From Fuerstiella sp. (GTDB lineage: Bacteria > Planctomycetota > Planctomycetia > Planctomycetales > Planctomycetaceae): a stretch of DNA of 64,000 nt. Below, in pieces: positions 26,963-35,547 of the stretch. The stretch is taken from NCBI GenBank assembly GCA_029245955.1, contig JAQWOH010000074.1:62001-126000 (forward strand), in the 5' to 3' direction. A model generated the notes under the pieces. It made no database searches, was not told the DNA's origin, and was given only the letters and a program-made list of their open reading frames with translations. How positions within the stretch are numbered: position 1 is the stretch's first letter; each line of letters opens with the position of its first letter. The position numbers were made by a program, and so were the translations under genes.

Positions 26963-27484
26963 ATGGGTGTACGCAAATTCACAAAGAAGAAGCCCGGGCC
27001 GAAGCCATCTGTGACTCCTGAGCGTCGCAGACTGGCCATCGTTGTTGCAATCCTGACGATGGGCGGTGTCGTCCTGGATATGGATGTGTTGAGTATCTTC
27101 AGCAGCAGCGATTCCAATCAGCCGGACAGTCACGAACCTAACGAGTTTTCGGAACTGGAGTCGATGCTGGCGGACTTCGGCAGCGACGCAGCAGCACCGA
27201 ACGCACAACGTACTGAGCCCACAGTCAGGACCCAGCCCGTGGCGTTGGAAGAGCCCTCGCCACTACTGGTTCCAACCATGGACATGACGACAGAAATCCC
27301 GGTCAGGAACGTGTCTCTTCCGCAGCCACCCGATACTGAGGTATCGGGTGTGCACCCGGATGACCCGTTGTTGCCATCACGTTTTCCAGGCACCAGTCCG
27401 TACGGATCGGGTTCGCCACGCCCTGGTCATCGTGCGTCAGTGACAGGCATCCGGTTCACGGGCAATATTCAGCCGATTCAGTAG
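26963..27484 (+). CDS. Small single-pass membrane protein, proline-rich (GspB/ExeB-like position)
   Basis: 173 residues. A basic N-terminus (KKKPGPKPSVTPERRR) precedes one membrane segment (LAIVVAILTMGGVVLDMDVL). A 115-residue acidic, then proline-rich outer part ends in VTGIRFTGNIQPIQ. AGAGGGA nine bases upstream supports ATG 26963. The gene lies 27 bases before an ExeA-type ATPase, the order being membrane anchor then ATPase. In aeromonads ExeB is a similar membrane-anchored, proline-rich partner of ExeA, but the C-terminal GspB domain is not recognisable here, so the link is by position and topology only. Confidence 0.6.
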   Translation: MGVRKFTKKKPGPKPSVTPERRRLAIVVAILTMGGVVLDMDVLSIFSSSDSNQPDSHEPNEFSELESMLADFGSDAAAPNAQRTEPTVRTQPVALEEPSPLLVPTMDMTTEIPVRNVSLPQPPDTEVSGVHPDDPLLPSRFPGTSPYGSGSPRPGHRASVTGIRFTGNIQPIQ

Positions 27485-27511
27485 TCAACATCGATCGAAC
27501 GCGAGCTTCAA

Positions 27512-28330
27512 ATGTATCAGGAATACTGGGGACTGAGTAAAAAGCCTTTTCCTTACCGCACAGCGGCGGCCGAACTGTATCCGTCGCAGTCTCTGCGGGG
27601 CGCGTCACTGAGACTGCAGTACTGTTTTCGCAACAACGGTGGCGCCGCACTCCTGATCGGTCAGTCCGGAGTGGGAAAATCAAGCGTATTAAGAAGGCTG
27701 GCCGAGGACGATGTGACTCTGCGTCCCTTCGCTCATATTGTTTATCCGACGCTGTCGTGTGCAGAACTGCAGCGCGTGGTGGCCGCAGAAGTACTGGAAA
27801 CGACTTCGGTCGACACCCAGGACTCGCCGGACACGATATTTGCGGAACTGAGAAAGTCGCTGCGGCGGCACACTGCGGAGCACCGACATCCTGTCGTCGT
27901 ATTTGACGAAGCTCATCTGTTGACAAACGATGCACTGAACCAGGTCGTACTGCCTCTGCTAAGTGTCGCTGACATGGACGCAACACTTTCGTTGACAATA
28001 GTGCTGTCCGGACAACCATCGCTGGCCGCGCACGTCGCCCGAAATGCTCAGCTGCGTGATCGCGTTGCCGTTACTGCGACCATGGATGGTTTCACTGAAA
28101 GTGAGATAACTGAATATATCCATGTCAGCATGACAGCTGCCGGAGCGCAACAAAGCATCTTTGCTGCCGATGCGATTCAGGCGATCTCGCGACTGAGCGC
28201 TGGAAACCCGCGACGCGTAAAGCGCCTGTGCGACATGGCGCTGCTGGTCGGCTACGCTGACCGACTGTCAGAAGTGACAGCCAGTGACATCGAATCACTG
28301 GCTGCAGAGATCCTGCCGGCCGCAGCTTGA
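27512..28330 (+). CDS. ExeA/GspA-type AAA ATPase
   Basis: 272 residues. The N-terminus MYQEYWGLSKKPFPY is typical of the ExeA/GspA family (YxxFxGLxxxPF). Walker A is GQSGVGKS (50-57), Walker B is PVVVFDEAHLL, and the sensor region is IVLSGQPSL. NPRRVKRLCDMALLVGYA is the usual lid. ExeA couples ATP hydrolysis to peptidoglycan-associated assembly of the secretin in type II secretion; related ATPases act in transposition and polysaccharide export. This version stops after the AAA domain and lacks a C-terminal peptidoglycan-binding domain. Probably co-transcribed with the upstream membrane protein gene. Confidence 0.85.
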   Translation: MYQEYWGLSKKPFPYRTAAAELYPSQSLRGASLRLQYCFRNNGGAALLIGQSGVGKSSVLRRLAEDDVTLRPFAHIVYPTLSCAELQRVVAAEVLETTSVDTQDSPDTIFAELRKSLRRHTAEHRHPVVVFDEAHLLTNDALNQVVLPLLSVADMDATLSLTIVLSGQPSLAAHVARNAQLRDRVAVTATMDGFTESEITEYIHVSMTAAGAQQSIFAADAIQAISRLSAGNPRRVKRLCDMALLVGYADRLSEVTASDIESLAAEILPAAA

Positions 28331-28664
28331 CGCCGGGGGGCATCACGCCCGGTGCATGACCAGCTCCTTGTTGCGGAGAGGCATTTGGGCACCGCTCTGC
28401 TTCGACTGCCGATGTATGACTCAACATGGACTCATGCGCTATGACACTACTGCACTCGGCATATTTGACGTTTGTGTGAAGTGGGTTCGATTTGACAGAT
28501 GTACCCAATGCCCGGGGCATTCATGGCGGGTTCTCGCTTCTGTATCGCGTTAAAACAGCAATGCCGACACAGTGCGGTTAATCGCACGTGTCGATACCTC
28601 GCAGGAATCGCCAGTCTCACGCCGTAAACAAAATTGCCTTTCATGGATGAAAGACAATGAAACA
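28331..28664. other. 334-base gap before the OprB pseudogene
   Basis: No recognisable gene. The stretch after the ATPase stop contains CCGGG/CCCGG inverted sequence but no T-run. The promoter of the former porin gene was probably here. Confidence 0.35.
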
Positions 28665-29806
28665 ATGAACGTTAAGACGCTGGCTATGTTCGATCGGCGT
28701 GTGTTCGAGCGTTCTTGTCTCTGAGGCAGCGTCCGGCGAAGAACTCCTTTGTGAAGCGCCGTCCCTGACGCCGGCAGTTCGCCTGTTCACGGAAACTGAT
28801 CTGTGGATACAACCGGTCAGCCTGCAATGTACTGACGACGCTTCCTGCGGGGACAGCGTCGCTTCCTGTGGCGAATCGGATTGCAGAAACAGCGGATGCT
28901 GTGGCGATCTACTAAGCCGGACCAGCCCGATCAACGGCTTTCTCGAACGGATACCGGCGGCGTCCAGCACGGCATCACGCCGACATGCGATCTGACCGGG
29001 TTGCAGCAGCGGGGCGATACAACGCCACTGATCTATGGGCGACATTTATCCCGACTATGGCCGGGGAGTCGATGACTGCACGAACGTCTCAACACTGATA
29101 CCGCTCAACACAGCCATGACTCTGCCAGTCGTTTCGGACGTGACTGGGATTTTCAAGATGGGAGAACGAGGGCTGGAAAGTGGTTTTGTCGTCGTGGAAA
29201 ATCAGAACTCACCAACCACCGGACTGGAATTTCAAAATGGCACGACACTGCTCGGTCTGGCAAGGAATTACACCGATTTTGATGGGCTGTCCGGTGCTCA
29301 TAAGCTGATCGAAACCTTCGGAACGGACGACATCACTTCGTTTCACACGACCGGATGGGATACATTCCCCTCAGGCAGTGTTGTTCCGGAAAATAAAACC
29401 GGCACGTGGATGGCCATCTACCTGGCGGAACAGAGACTGTGGGTTGATTCCCGCAATGCAAAGCAATACGCAAAGCTGTTTGGCTATGTCGGATTTTCAG
29501 AGCGGGAAAATCATGCGTTCATCGTTACCACCTCAGTCTCCGTTGAGGCATTTGGTCTGGTGAACAGTCGCTCGAATGACCGCACGGGAATTACCTGCTT
29601 TTATAAATAATGGTCTGAACGACGACTTCAGTAGTGCGTTCGCCGCTTTCATGCCTGTCGAAGATCCTCATGGTGGTGAGGTCTACTACAGTGCTCAGGT
29701 TACACCATGGTTTAACCTGACCTTTGACCTGCAGGCCGTTGCCCCGGTCGTGCGGCGTCTTGACTCCGCAGTTGTTCCGGGGTTGCGGGCCCACATGCGA
29801 ATCTGA
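28665..29806 (+). pseudogene. Carbohydrate-selective porin (OprB family) pseudogene
   Basis: Pieces of an OprB-like outer-membrane porin lie in three frames. A start and leader are at 28665 (frame shifted before ACSSVLVSEAASGEE). An N-terminal part near 28930-29035 reads HGITPTCDLTGLQQ in a second frame. A middle part (29035-29610) has NTAMTLPVVSDV, WMAIYLAEQRLWVD and GLVNSRSNDRTGI. The C-terminus (from about 29606) reads NNGLNDDFSSAF, GGEVYYSAQVTPWFNLTFDLQ and GLRAHMRI. One extra A at 29605-29607 converts Tyr-Asn-Asn-Gly into Tyr-Lys-stop. Total length is well below the 400-450 residues of the family, so an internal deletion is likely too. The family call rests on the C-terminal strand motifs. 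Confidence 0.7.
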
Positions 29807-29937
29807 GGCTGTTCGTTCACGGATATGACGCTGTTCGGTTTAGTCGACCACGATACTGGGCACTGACAGACTGCATCCGTCCAACACCCCGCAGTACCCT
29901 GTCTGCATTTGATCGCCTGGCGCCGTCGATGACGGCC

Positions 29938-30387
29938 TCAGGTTTCCAGCGGCACGATGTGATACTCAAGTGCCCACTCACGCATATAGCGGACACAGTT
30001 GGGGTCGATGCGGTAAACGATCAGGTCCGGGTTATCAACGCTGCCGAGATACTGTCGCAGCAGCGGATTCTCACTCCAGATTTCTTCCAGCACCTGACGA
30101 TCCTCCACAAGCACCGCTGTTCCGGTAATACGCAACTGGTTGTGAGTCTTGTCGAGGTAGCACAATTCGACTTTGGGATTCGCCGCGATCTCAATGGTCT
30201 TGTGGTAAGCGCGCAGGTTAGCCACGTAAACGGTAAAACCAGCTGTCCTCACCGGTGAAACCGGTCGCAGACGAGGCTGATCTCCGTCCATGGATGCGAG
30301 ATACGGAAAATGATCCGCTTGCAGAACAGCATGTGCCAGTTCCGGCAGGCGTTGCACATCGACAGGTTCAGGAGCAGGTCTGGTCAT
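29938..30387 (-). CDS. Pyridoxamine 5'-phosphate oxidase-like flavoprotein
   Basis: 149 residues, a split-barrel FMN-binding protein. FPYLASMDGDQPRLRPVSPVR, then VYVANLRAYHKTIEIAANPKVELCYLD, then LRITGTAVLVEDR is the usual order of strands in the PNPOx-like general stress protein group. It lacks the C-terminal signature of true PdxH, so a role in B6 synthesis is unlikely; F420 or FMN binding and small redox chemistry are more probable. GGAA seven bases upstream of ATG 30387 fits a ribosome binding site. It diverges from the TPR operon. Confidence 0.8.
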   Translation of the reverse strand: MTRPAPEPVDVQRLPELAHAVLQADHFPYLASMDGDQPRLRPVSPVRTAGFTVYVANLRAYHKTIEIAANPKVELCYLDKTHNQLRITGTAVLVEDRQVLEEIWSENPLLRQYLGSVDNPDLIVYRIDPNCVRYMREWALEYHIVPLET

Positions 30388-30667
30388 AGGTGAATTCCGA
30401 GCAAAATGGTGATCGGGCCATCAGCGGATACCGCGTGCAGGGGCCATTCCGGGATCAAACACTTGAAAACAACGCAGTCAGCGTATCGAATAGTGCCTCA
30501 AACCACAGTCACTTAATTCCAGCGATTCCTGACAGACGACTTTCTTTCCTTTAAGTCTGTTGTTATCCCTGTACGTTCAACAAGTGAAGCGAAGTTCCCG
30601 GGGCCGGAATCCTGAGCCGGTCTCCGTGGACCACACGCGATCTCGCGATGTATCTGAGGAGTCTGAA

Positions 30668-33600
30668 ATGAAGTGGCGTGGTGTTTACGCACACAAGGCC
30701 TGTCCATTCGCAGCCCTGTCCGGTCCGGTGTACCGAAAAGAAAGTCCGGCGTTGCCGTGTCAAATAACGAGTCTTGGCATGGGCATTCTATCGTGCATCG
30801 TGCTGTGGGTTGCAGGAATGCCAACTTGTGCGGCTCAGGAAACGGAAGTTGCGACACGACAGTATGCAGTCGCAGTGGGATTTCAGAACCAGAAACTGTT
30901 TGATTCGGCCATCGATGAGTGGCAGACCTTTCTGAAAAAATTCCCCAATGACCCTCGCGTGGGGCGGGGACAGCATTATCTGGGAACCTGTTGCCTGCAG
31001 GAAAAACGGTACACCGATGCCATTGCCGCCTTCACGACCGTTGTGACGAAGTACCCCGAGCTGCCACTGATGGATCAGTCGATGATGAATCTGGGCATTG
31101 CCTTATATGGCAACGCACAGCAGTCTCAAAAGAATTCAGACTACATCAAGGCGGAACAGGCGTTTGCCGCAATGCTGACGAAGTATGAAGACAGCCAGTA
31201 CTCCGCCCGGGCGATGTATTATCGCGGCGAGTGCCTTTTCCAGCTGGAACGTACTGAGGATGCGGCCGCAGCGTACGCTGAGTTTCTGCAGAAGCATCCG
31301 AAACACGAATTCTCTGCTGACGCCAACTATGCTCTGGGCACGGCTCAGGAAATGCTGAATCAGTCAGCGAAAGCCCGAACAACATATGCGAACTTCACAT
31401 CGCGATATCCTCAACACGCACTCCTCACGGAAGTGCAGATGCGACATGCAGAACTGCTGTTTGACGGAAATCAGTTTGCTCAGGCGTTGCCCATTTTTGA
31501 ATCCGTCACAGGCAACCGTGAGTTTGCGCTGGCCGATGTGGCAATGCTGCGACATGCCCGCTGTCTGTACGAACAGGGACGGATCGATGAAGCCGCAAGG
31601 CTGTACTGGAATGTTCCCCGGGAATTCAAGCAGACAAAGCACTATGACGCTGCCATCCTTGCCGGGGCGAAGTGCTATTTTCTGGAAGAGAAGTTCAAGC
31701 TGGCCAGAACGGGATTCGAACGCCTGGCTGACCGCAACGTTCCGGAAGCCGCAGAAGCCACCCAATGGCTGGCGCGGACGCACCTGAAAGAGAACAACGC
31801 TGCTATGGCTCGTGAAGTCGCGGAGCGAGGCCTGCGGCGTTTCAGAGGTGACGCTTATCGCCCTGAACTGGAACTGGTGCACATCGACGCGTTATATGAA
31901 ATACCAGAGCGAAAGAAAAATATAGCAGACTTGTACGCTGACTTCGTCCGTCGGAATGTTCAGCATGAACTGGCACCGCAGGCGCAGTATATGGCCGCCC
32001 TGGCAGCTCTGGACAATCAGGACTACGCGGCGGCTGCACGATACTGCAAAACGTTTCTGTCAGACTATTCAAGTGACAGTCTTAAGCCGGATGTGTTGTT
32101 CATCTCTGCGGAAAGCCAGCTGCTGCTGGGGCAGCATGAAAACGCTGAACAGCGGTACGGTGAATTCCTGCGACTGGCTTCCGATCATGGCAACGCACAG
32201 CAGGCGCGGGTAAGACGAGGCGTCGCTCTCTACATGGAAGGGCGGTATGCGGATGCAGTTGCCTGGCTACAGCCACTGGTTTCGCACTTTTCAGACAGCG
32301 GCCTGAAAAGTGAAGCTCTTAGTCTTGTCGGCCGCAGCCAACTGGCTCTGAAAAAGATCGCTTCCGCAAAGGACTCGCTGTTGAACGCTGTCCGTACAGA
32401 CCCCGGGCATCCACAAACTGACGAAACGATCATGGCGCTGGCCGATGCCTACAATCAGCTTGACCAACCGGATGCAGCCAAACAGCAATGGCAGACTGTA
32501 CTGACGCAATACCCTGACAGCCCGTTGCTTTCAGAAGCAACGTACCGTATCGCCGAAGCGGCCTTTGCTGCAGAACGATTTGACGACGCCGTGAAAAAAT
32601 ATGCTGATGTCGCTCAGAACTGGCCTGACAGTGATTTTGCTCCACATGCTCAGTACGGCCTTGGGTGGACGTGGTTCAGCGTCGGTGAATATCGAAAGGC
32701 GTCGACCGCCATGACAACGCTGGTTGACCGATACAAAGCAGCCAGTGTTCGGGCGCAGGGGCTGTATGTTCGAGCGATGGCGGCCTATCAGTTAGGCGAA
32801 TACCCCGCGGCGATCACGGATGTGCAGTCGTTTCTTGCAACGAAACCAAAGCCCGGCGATGCACTGGATGCACAATATGTCATGGGACTTGCCCAGGCCG
32901 GACTCAAGCAATTTGAGGCTGCGACAAAAACGTACACATCCATCCTTGCCTCAGCTGACAGTTACGCCACCGCTGATAAAGTAGCCTACGAACTTGGCTG
33001 GGCCTGGATCGAACTGGGGAAAACGGATGAAGCCGTCGCGGTATTTCAGCGGCTTGCCAAAGACTGGCCAGACAGCCCGCTGGCCGCAGAAAGCCTGTTC
33101 CGAGCCGGTGAAGCTTACTACGACGCAGCCGACTTCGCCCGGGCAGCGGCCGCATATCAGGAATCTGCACAACAGGCGACGACGACAGAGATCGGTGAAA
33201 AATCGCTGCATAAGCTCGGCTGGAGCTGTCTGAAGTCCGAAGATATCGCAGCCGCGATCAAAGCGTTCGCCAGCCAGCTGACCCAACACCCCAATGGTGA
33301 ACTGGCCGCAGACGCGCGTTTTCTGACCGGGGAATGTCATTTCCGCAGAGAAGACTGGCCAGCAGCAAGGGCAGCCTACGAGAACGTCATCGCCAGTCGC
33401 GACAGCAGTTATGTGGCACTGGCAATGTTTCATGCAGGAGAATGTGCCGCTTCACTGGAAGACTGGAATTCGAGCCGACGCCTGCACCAACAGGTCCTGG
33501 CCGAATTCCCTGACTTCGAAATGCGTCCGGAAGCTCGCTACGGAGTGGCATGGGCGCTGCAGAATGAAGGGCAACTGAATAACGCAATTGCAGCATATGA

Positions 33601-33898
33601 ACAGGTCACTGAAGAAAGTAACACAGAAACAGCCGCCAAGGCACGCTTCATGATCGGCGAGTGCTGCTTTGCTCAGAAGAAACACAAGGACGCCACTAAA
33701 CACTTCTTGAAGACGGTGTTTCTGTATAACCACCCGGAATGGTCGGCTATGGCCTACTTTGAAGCAGGTCGCTGTTTTGAAGTGCTGCGGGACACCGACC
33801 AGGCTGAAAACTGTTACCAGCAGGTAATTGCCAAATATCCTCAGCACGCAAAAGTCAAAGACGCCCGGCGAAGACTTATGGCACTGAACGGAACTTGA
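30668..33898 (+). CDS. Exported giant TPR protein, first gene of an Exb-type operon
   Basis: About 1076 residues from ATG 30668, chosen because GAGGAG lies about seven bases upstream; the frame is open further to 30560. A hydrophobic leader (ILSCIVLWVAGM, then CAAQ) implies export. The rest is a continuous array of roughly two dozen 34-residue TPR units, with the recurrent F..KFP, LG..L...G.Y..A pattern (for example FAPHAQYGLGWTWFSVGEY). It resembles YbgF/CpoB-type Tol-associated TPR proteins but is about four times longer. It lies 114 bases before an ExbB/TolQ gene and is probably the periplasmic scaffold of the system encoded by the following three genes. Confidence 0.85.
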   Translation: MKWRGVYAHKACPFAALSGPVYRKESPALPCQITSLGMGILSCIVLWVAGMPTCAAQETEVATRQYAVAVGFQNQKLFDSAIDEWQTFLKKFPNDPRVGRGQHYLGTCCLQEKRYTDAIAAFTTVVTKYPELPLMDQSMMNLGIALYGNAQQSQKNSDYIKAEQAFAAMLTKYEDSQYSARAMYYRGECLFQLERTEDAAAAYAEFLQKHPKHEFSADANYALGTAQEMLNQSAKARTTYANFTSRYPQHALLTEVQMRHAELLFDGNQFAQALPIFESVTGNREFALADVAMLRHARCLYEQGRIDEAARLYWNVPREFKQTKHYDAAILAGAKCYFLEEKFKLARTGFERLADRNVPEAAEATQWLARTHLKENNAAMAREVAERGLRRFRGDAYRPELELVHIDALYEIPERKKNIADLYADFVRRNVQHELAPQAQYMAALAALDNQDYAAAARYCKTFLSDYSSDSLKPDVLFISAESQLLLGQHENAEQRYGEFLRLASDHGNAQQARVRRGVALYMEGRYADAVAWLQPLVSHFSDSGLKSEALSLVGRSQLALKKIASAKDSLLNAVRTDPGHPQTDETIMALADAYNQLDQPDAAKQQWQTVLTQYPDSPLLSEATYRIAEAAFAAERFDDAVKKYADVAQNWPDSDFAPHAQYGLGWTWFSVGEYRKASTAMTTLVDRYKAASVRAQGLYVRAMAAYQLGEYPAAITDVQSFLATKPKPGDALDAQYVMGLAQAGLKQFEAATKTYTSILASADSYATADKVAYELGWAWIELGKTDEAVAVFQRLAKDWPDSPLAAESLFRAGEAYYDAADFARAAAAYQESAQQATTTEIGEKSLHKLGWSCLKSEDIAAAIKAFASQLTQHPNGELAADARFLTGECHFRREDWPAARAAYENVIASRDSSYVALAMFHAGECAASLEDWNSSRRLHQQVLAEFPDFEMRPEARYGVAWALQNEGQLNNAIAAYEQVTEESNTETAAKARFMIGECCFAQKKHKDATKHFLKTVFLYNHPEWSAMAYFEAGRCFEVLRDTDQAENCYQQVIAKYPQHAKVKDARRRLMALNGT

Positions 33899-34012
33899 AG
33901 TTGACAGATATTTCTTGCAGGTCTTTTTGCGCCGACACACGGGAGCCCCCCATCGTCTTTTGAGCGATCGCTCGAATCGATCTGCGAGCCGTCCCGCACA
34001 GGAATTCACAGA

Positions 34013-35116
34013 ATGACATTTACCGATACATCCACGTACAAGCTGCTGACGGCAGGTACTGCTCTGCTGCTGTCTCCGGCCGTGGCACTGGCTCAGGACG
34101 GACCGGATGTCGGCGGCACGGCGGCCCCTCCCATGCCCAGCCTGTGGGACCTGGCGATCCAGGGTGGCTGGTTCATGATCCCCATCGGGGTCGCGTCAAT
34201 CGTAACCATGGCATTCACTATGGAGCGTCTGGTGGGATTGCGGCGCGGCCGAAATCTCCCCCGGAACCTGATTCATAAACTTAGAGAACTTATGTCCGAT
34301 TCCGGCATGGACCCTCGACGTCTGTGGGAAGCATGTGAAGAACACCGTTCGCCCCTTGCCAATGTTGTCAAGGCGGCCGTTCTGAAGACCGGTCGCCCTC
34401 ACGCCGAACTGGAAAAATCGGTCGAAGATGCGGTAGGACGTGAGACGGCGGCAATGACTCGAAACATGCGTCCCATCAACGTCGTCGCCAGTATCGCTCC
34501 CCTGCTGGGGCTGCTGGGAACTGTACAGGGAATGATCATGGCATTCATGGTCACCAGTACAACGTCTTCCACCGGCACAGCAAAAGCACAGGAGCTGGCC
34601 CATGGCATCTACACTGCACTGGTCACAACATTCGCCGGCCTCAGCGTGGCTGTATTTTCTGTGGTGCTGGCAAATTTTCTGGAAGGCCGCATCGAACGAC
34701 TGCTGCGGCAGATGGAAGAGATCTTTCTGGACCTGTTGCCGCAGCTTGAGCGTTACGAAGGACGCATTCGCATCGCCGAAGCGACATCTGGCGGTGAGCC
34801 GGGCATTCGCGTTAAGACAGTTCAGCACAACGGCCAGCAGCAGAACGGAAAACCGGAGACAGCCGAGCCGCGAAAAGTGGTTGTCCCCCCAGAAGTACAA
34901 CGTCAGAAAGTACGGCAGACTCAATTGAATCGGCCGTCAAAACTTGACGCTACTGGTGCGTTGTTGAGTGATGTGGGCAGCAACTGCGCAGAAACTCGTT
35001 CACCGCCGAACGGGACAGTGATGGCCACCGCACGTGAAGCCTCGCAGACAGGCTCGTTGCGAGCCAACTTTGATCGCGTTCAGACAGAGCAATCGGCGGA
35101 AGGAGGCGGACAGTGA
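34013..35116 (+). CDS. ExbB/TolQ/MotA-family proton channel subunit
   Basis: 367 residues. An N-terminal leader-like segment (LLTAGTALLLSPAVALAQ) precedes three membrane segments: WFMIPIGVASIVTMAF, VVASIAPLLGLLGTVQGMIMAF and GIYTALVTTFAGLSVAVFSVVL. The conserved core APLLGLLGTVxGM and the A-x-x-T-x-x-G-L segment are intact. The last 110 residues are a hydrophilic, glutamine-rich, probably disordered cytoplasmic tail not found in E. coli ExbB. With the downstream ExbD it would form a proton-driven motor in the inner membrane. Its stop overlaps the next start (GTGA). Confidence 0.93.
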   Translation: MTFTDTSTYKLLTAGTALLLSPAVALAQDGPDVGGTAAPPMPSLWDLAIQGGWFMIPIGVASIVTMAFTMERLVGLRRGRNLPRNLIHKLRELMSDSGMDPRRLWEACEEHRSPLANVVKAAVLKTGRPHAELEKSVEDAVGRETAAMTRNMRPINVVASIAPLLGLLGTVQGMIMAFMVTSTTSSTGTAKAQELAHGIYTALVTTFAGLSVAVFSVVLANFLEGRIERLLRQMEEIFLDLLPQLERYEGRIRIAEATSGGEPGIRVKTVQHNGQQQNGKPETAEPRKVVVPPEVQRQKVRQTQLNRPSKLDATGALLSDVGSNCAETRSPPNGTVMATAREASQTGSLRANFDRVQTEQSAEGGGQ

Positions 35117-35547
35117 AGTTCGAACTCAGAAAAACCGGTGGAAAGCGGCGAGTCGACATGACTCCCATGATTGACTGTGTGTTTCAGTTGTTGTTATTTT
35201 TTCTGGTCGCCAGCAATTTTCAGGAGCAGGCTCGAGTCTCCGGCGAAGGTGAACTGGGAGCCAATCTGCCATCGGTCACTTCAGCCATGCCGATGGTGAT
35301 GAAACCGCGTGAGATGATTGTCAACGTTGATTCCACTGGTGAATTCTATCTGGACGGAGAACTGCATACGGAAGAGGCCCTGGCAACTCGACTGCAGCGA
35401 GCTCAGACCGATAACCCAGGGAATAATTCAGTCGTCATTCGAGGCAGTCAGGGAGCCGACTGGAAGTTCGTCGCGCGAGTGATGAGCCTGTGCAACCAGT
35501 CAGAAATCCAGGATTATCGAGTCGCCGTGATTCCGGAAGACGGATAA
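35113..35547 (+). CDS. ExbD/TolR-family protein
   Basis: 144 residues. The GTG start at 35113 is supported by AGGAGG six bases upstream and overlaps the exbB stop. One membrane segment (CVFQLLLFFLVASNF) follows DMTPMID, whose Asp21 is the conserved proton-carrying aspartate. The rest is a periplasmic ExbD fold (MIVNVDSTGEFYLDG, VVIRGSQGADWKFVARVM). Partner of the upstream ExbB-like protein. The stop overlaps the next ATG as TAATG, so the last three genes are tightly coupled. Confidence 0.93.
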   Translation: MKFELRKTGGKRRVDMTPMIDCVFQLLLFFLVASNFQEQARVSGEGELGANLPSVTSAMPMVMKPREMIVNVDSTGEFYLDGELHTEEALATRLQRAQTDNPGNNSVVIRGSQGADWKFVARVMSLCNQSEIQDYRVAVIPEDG

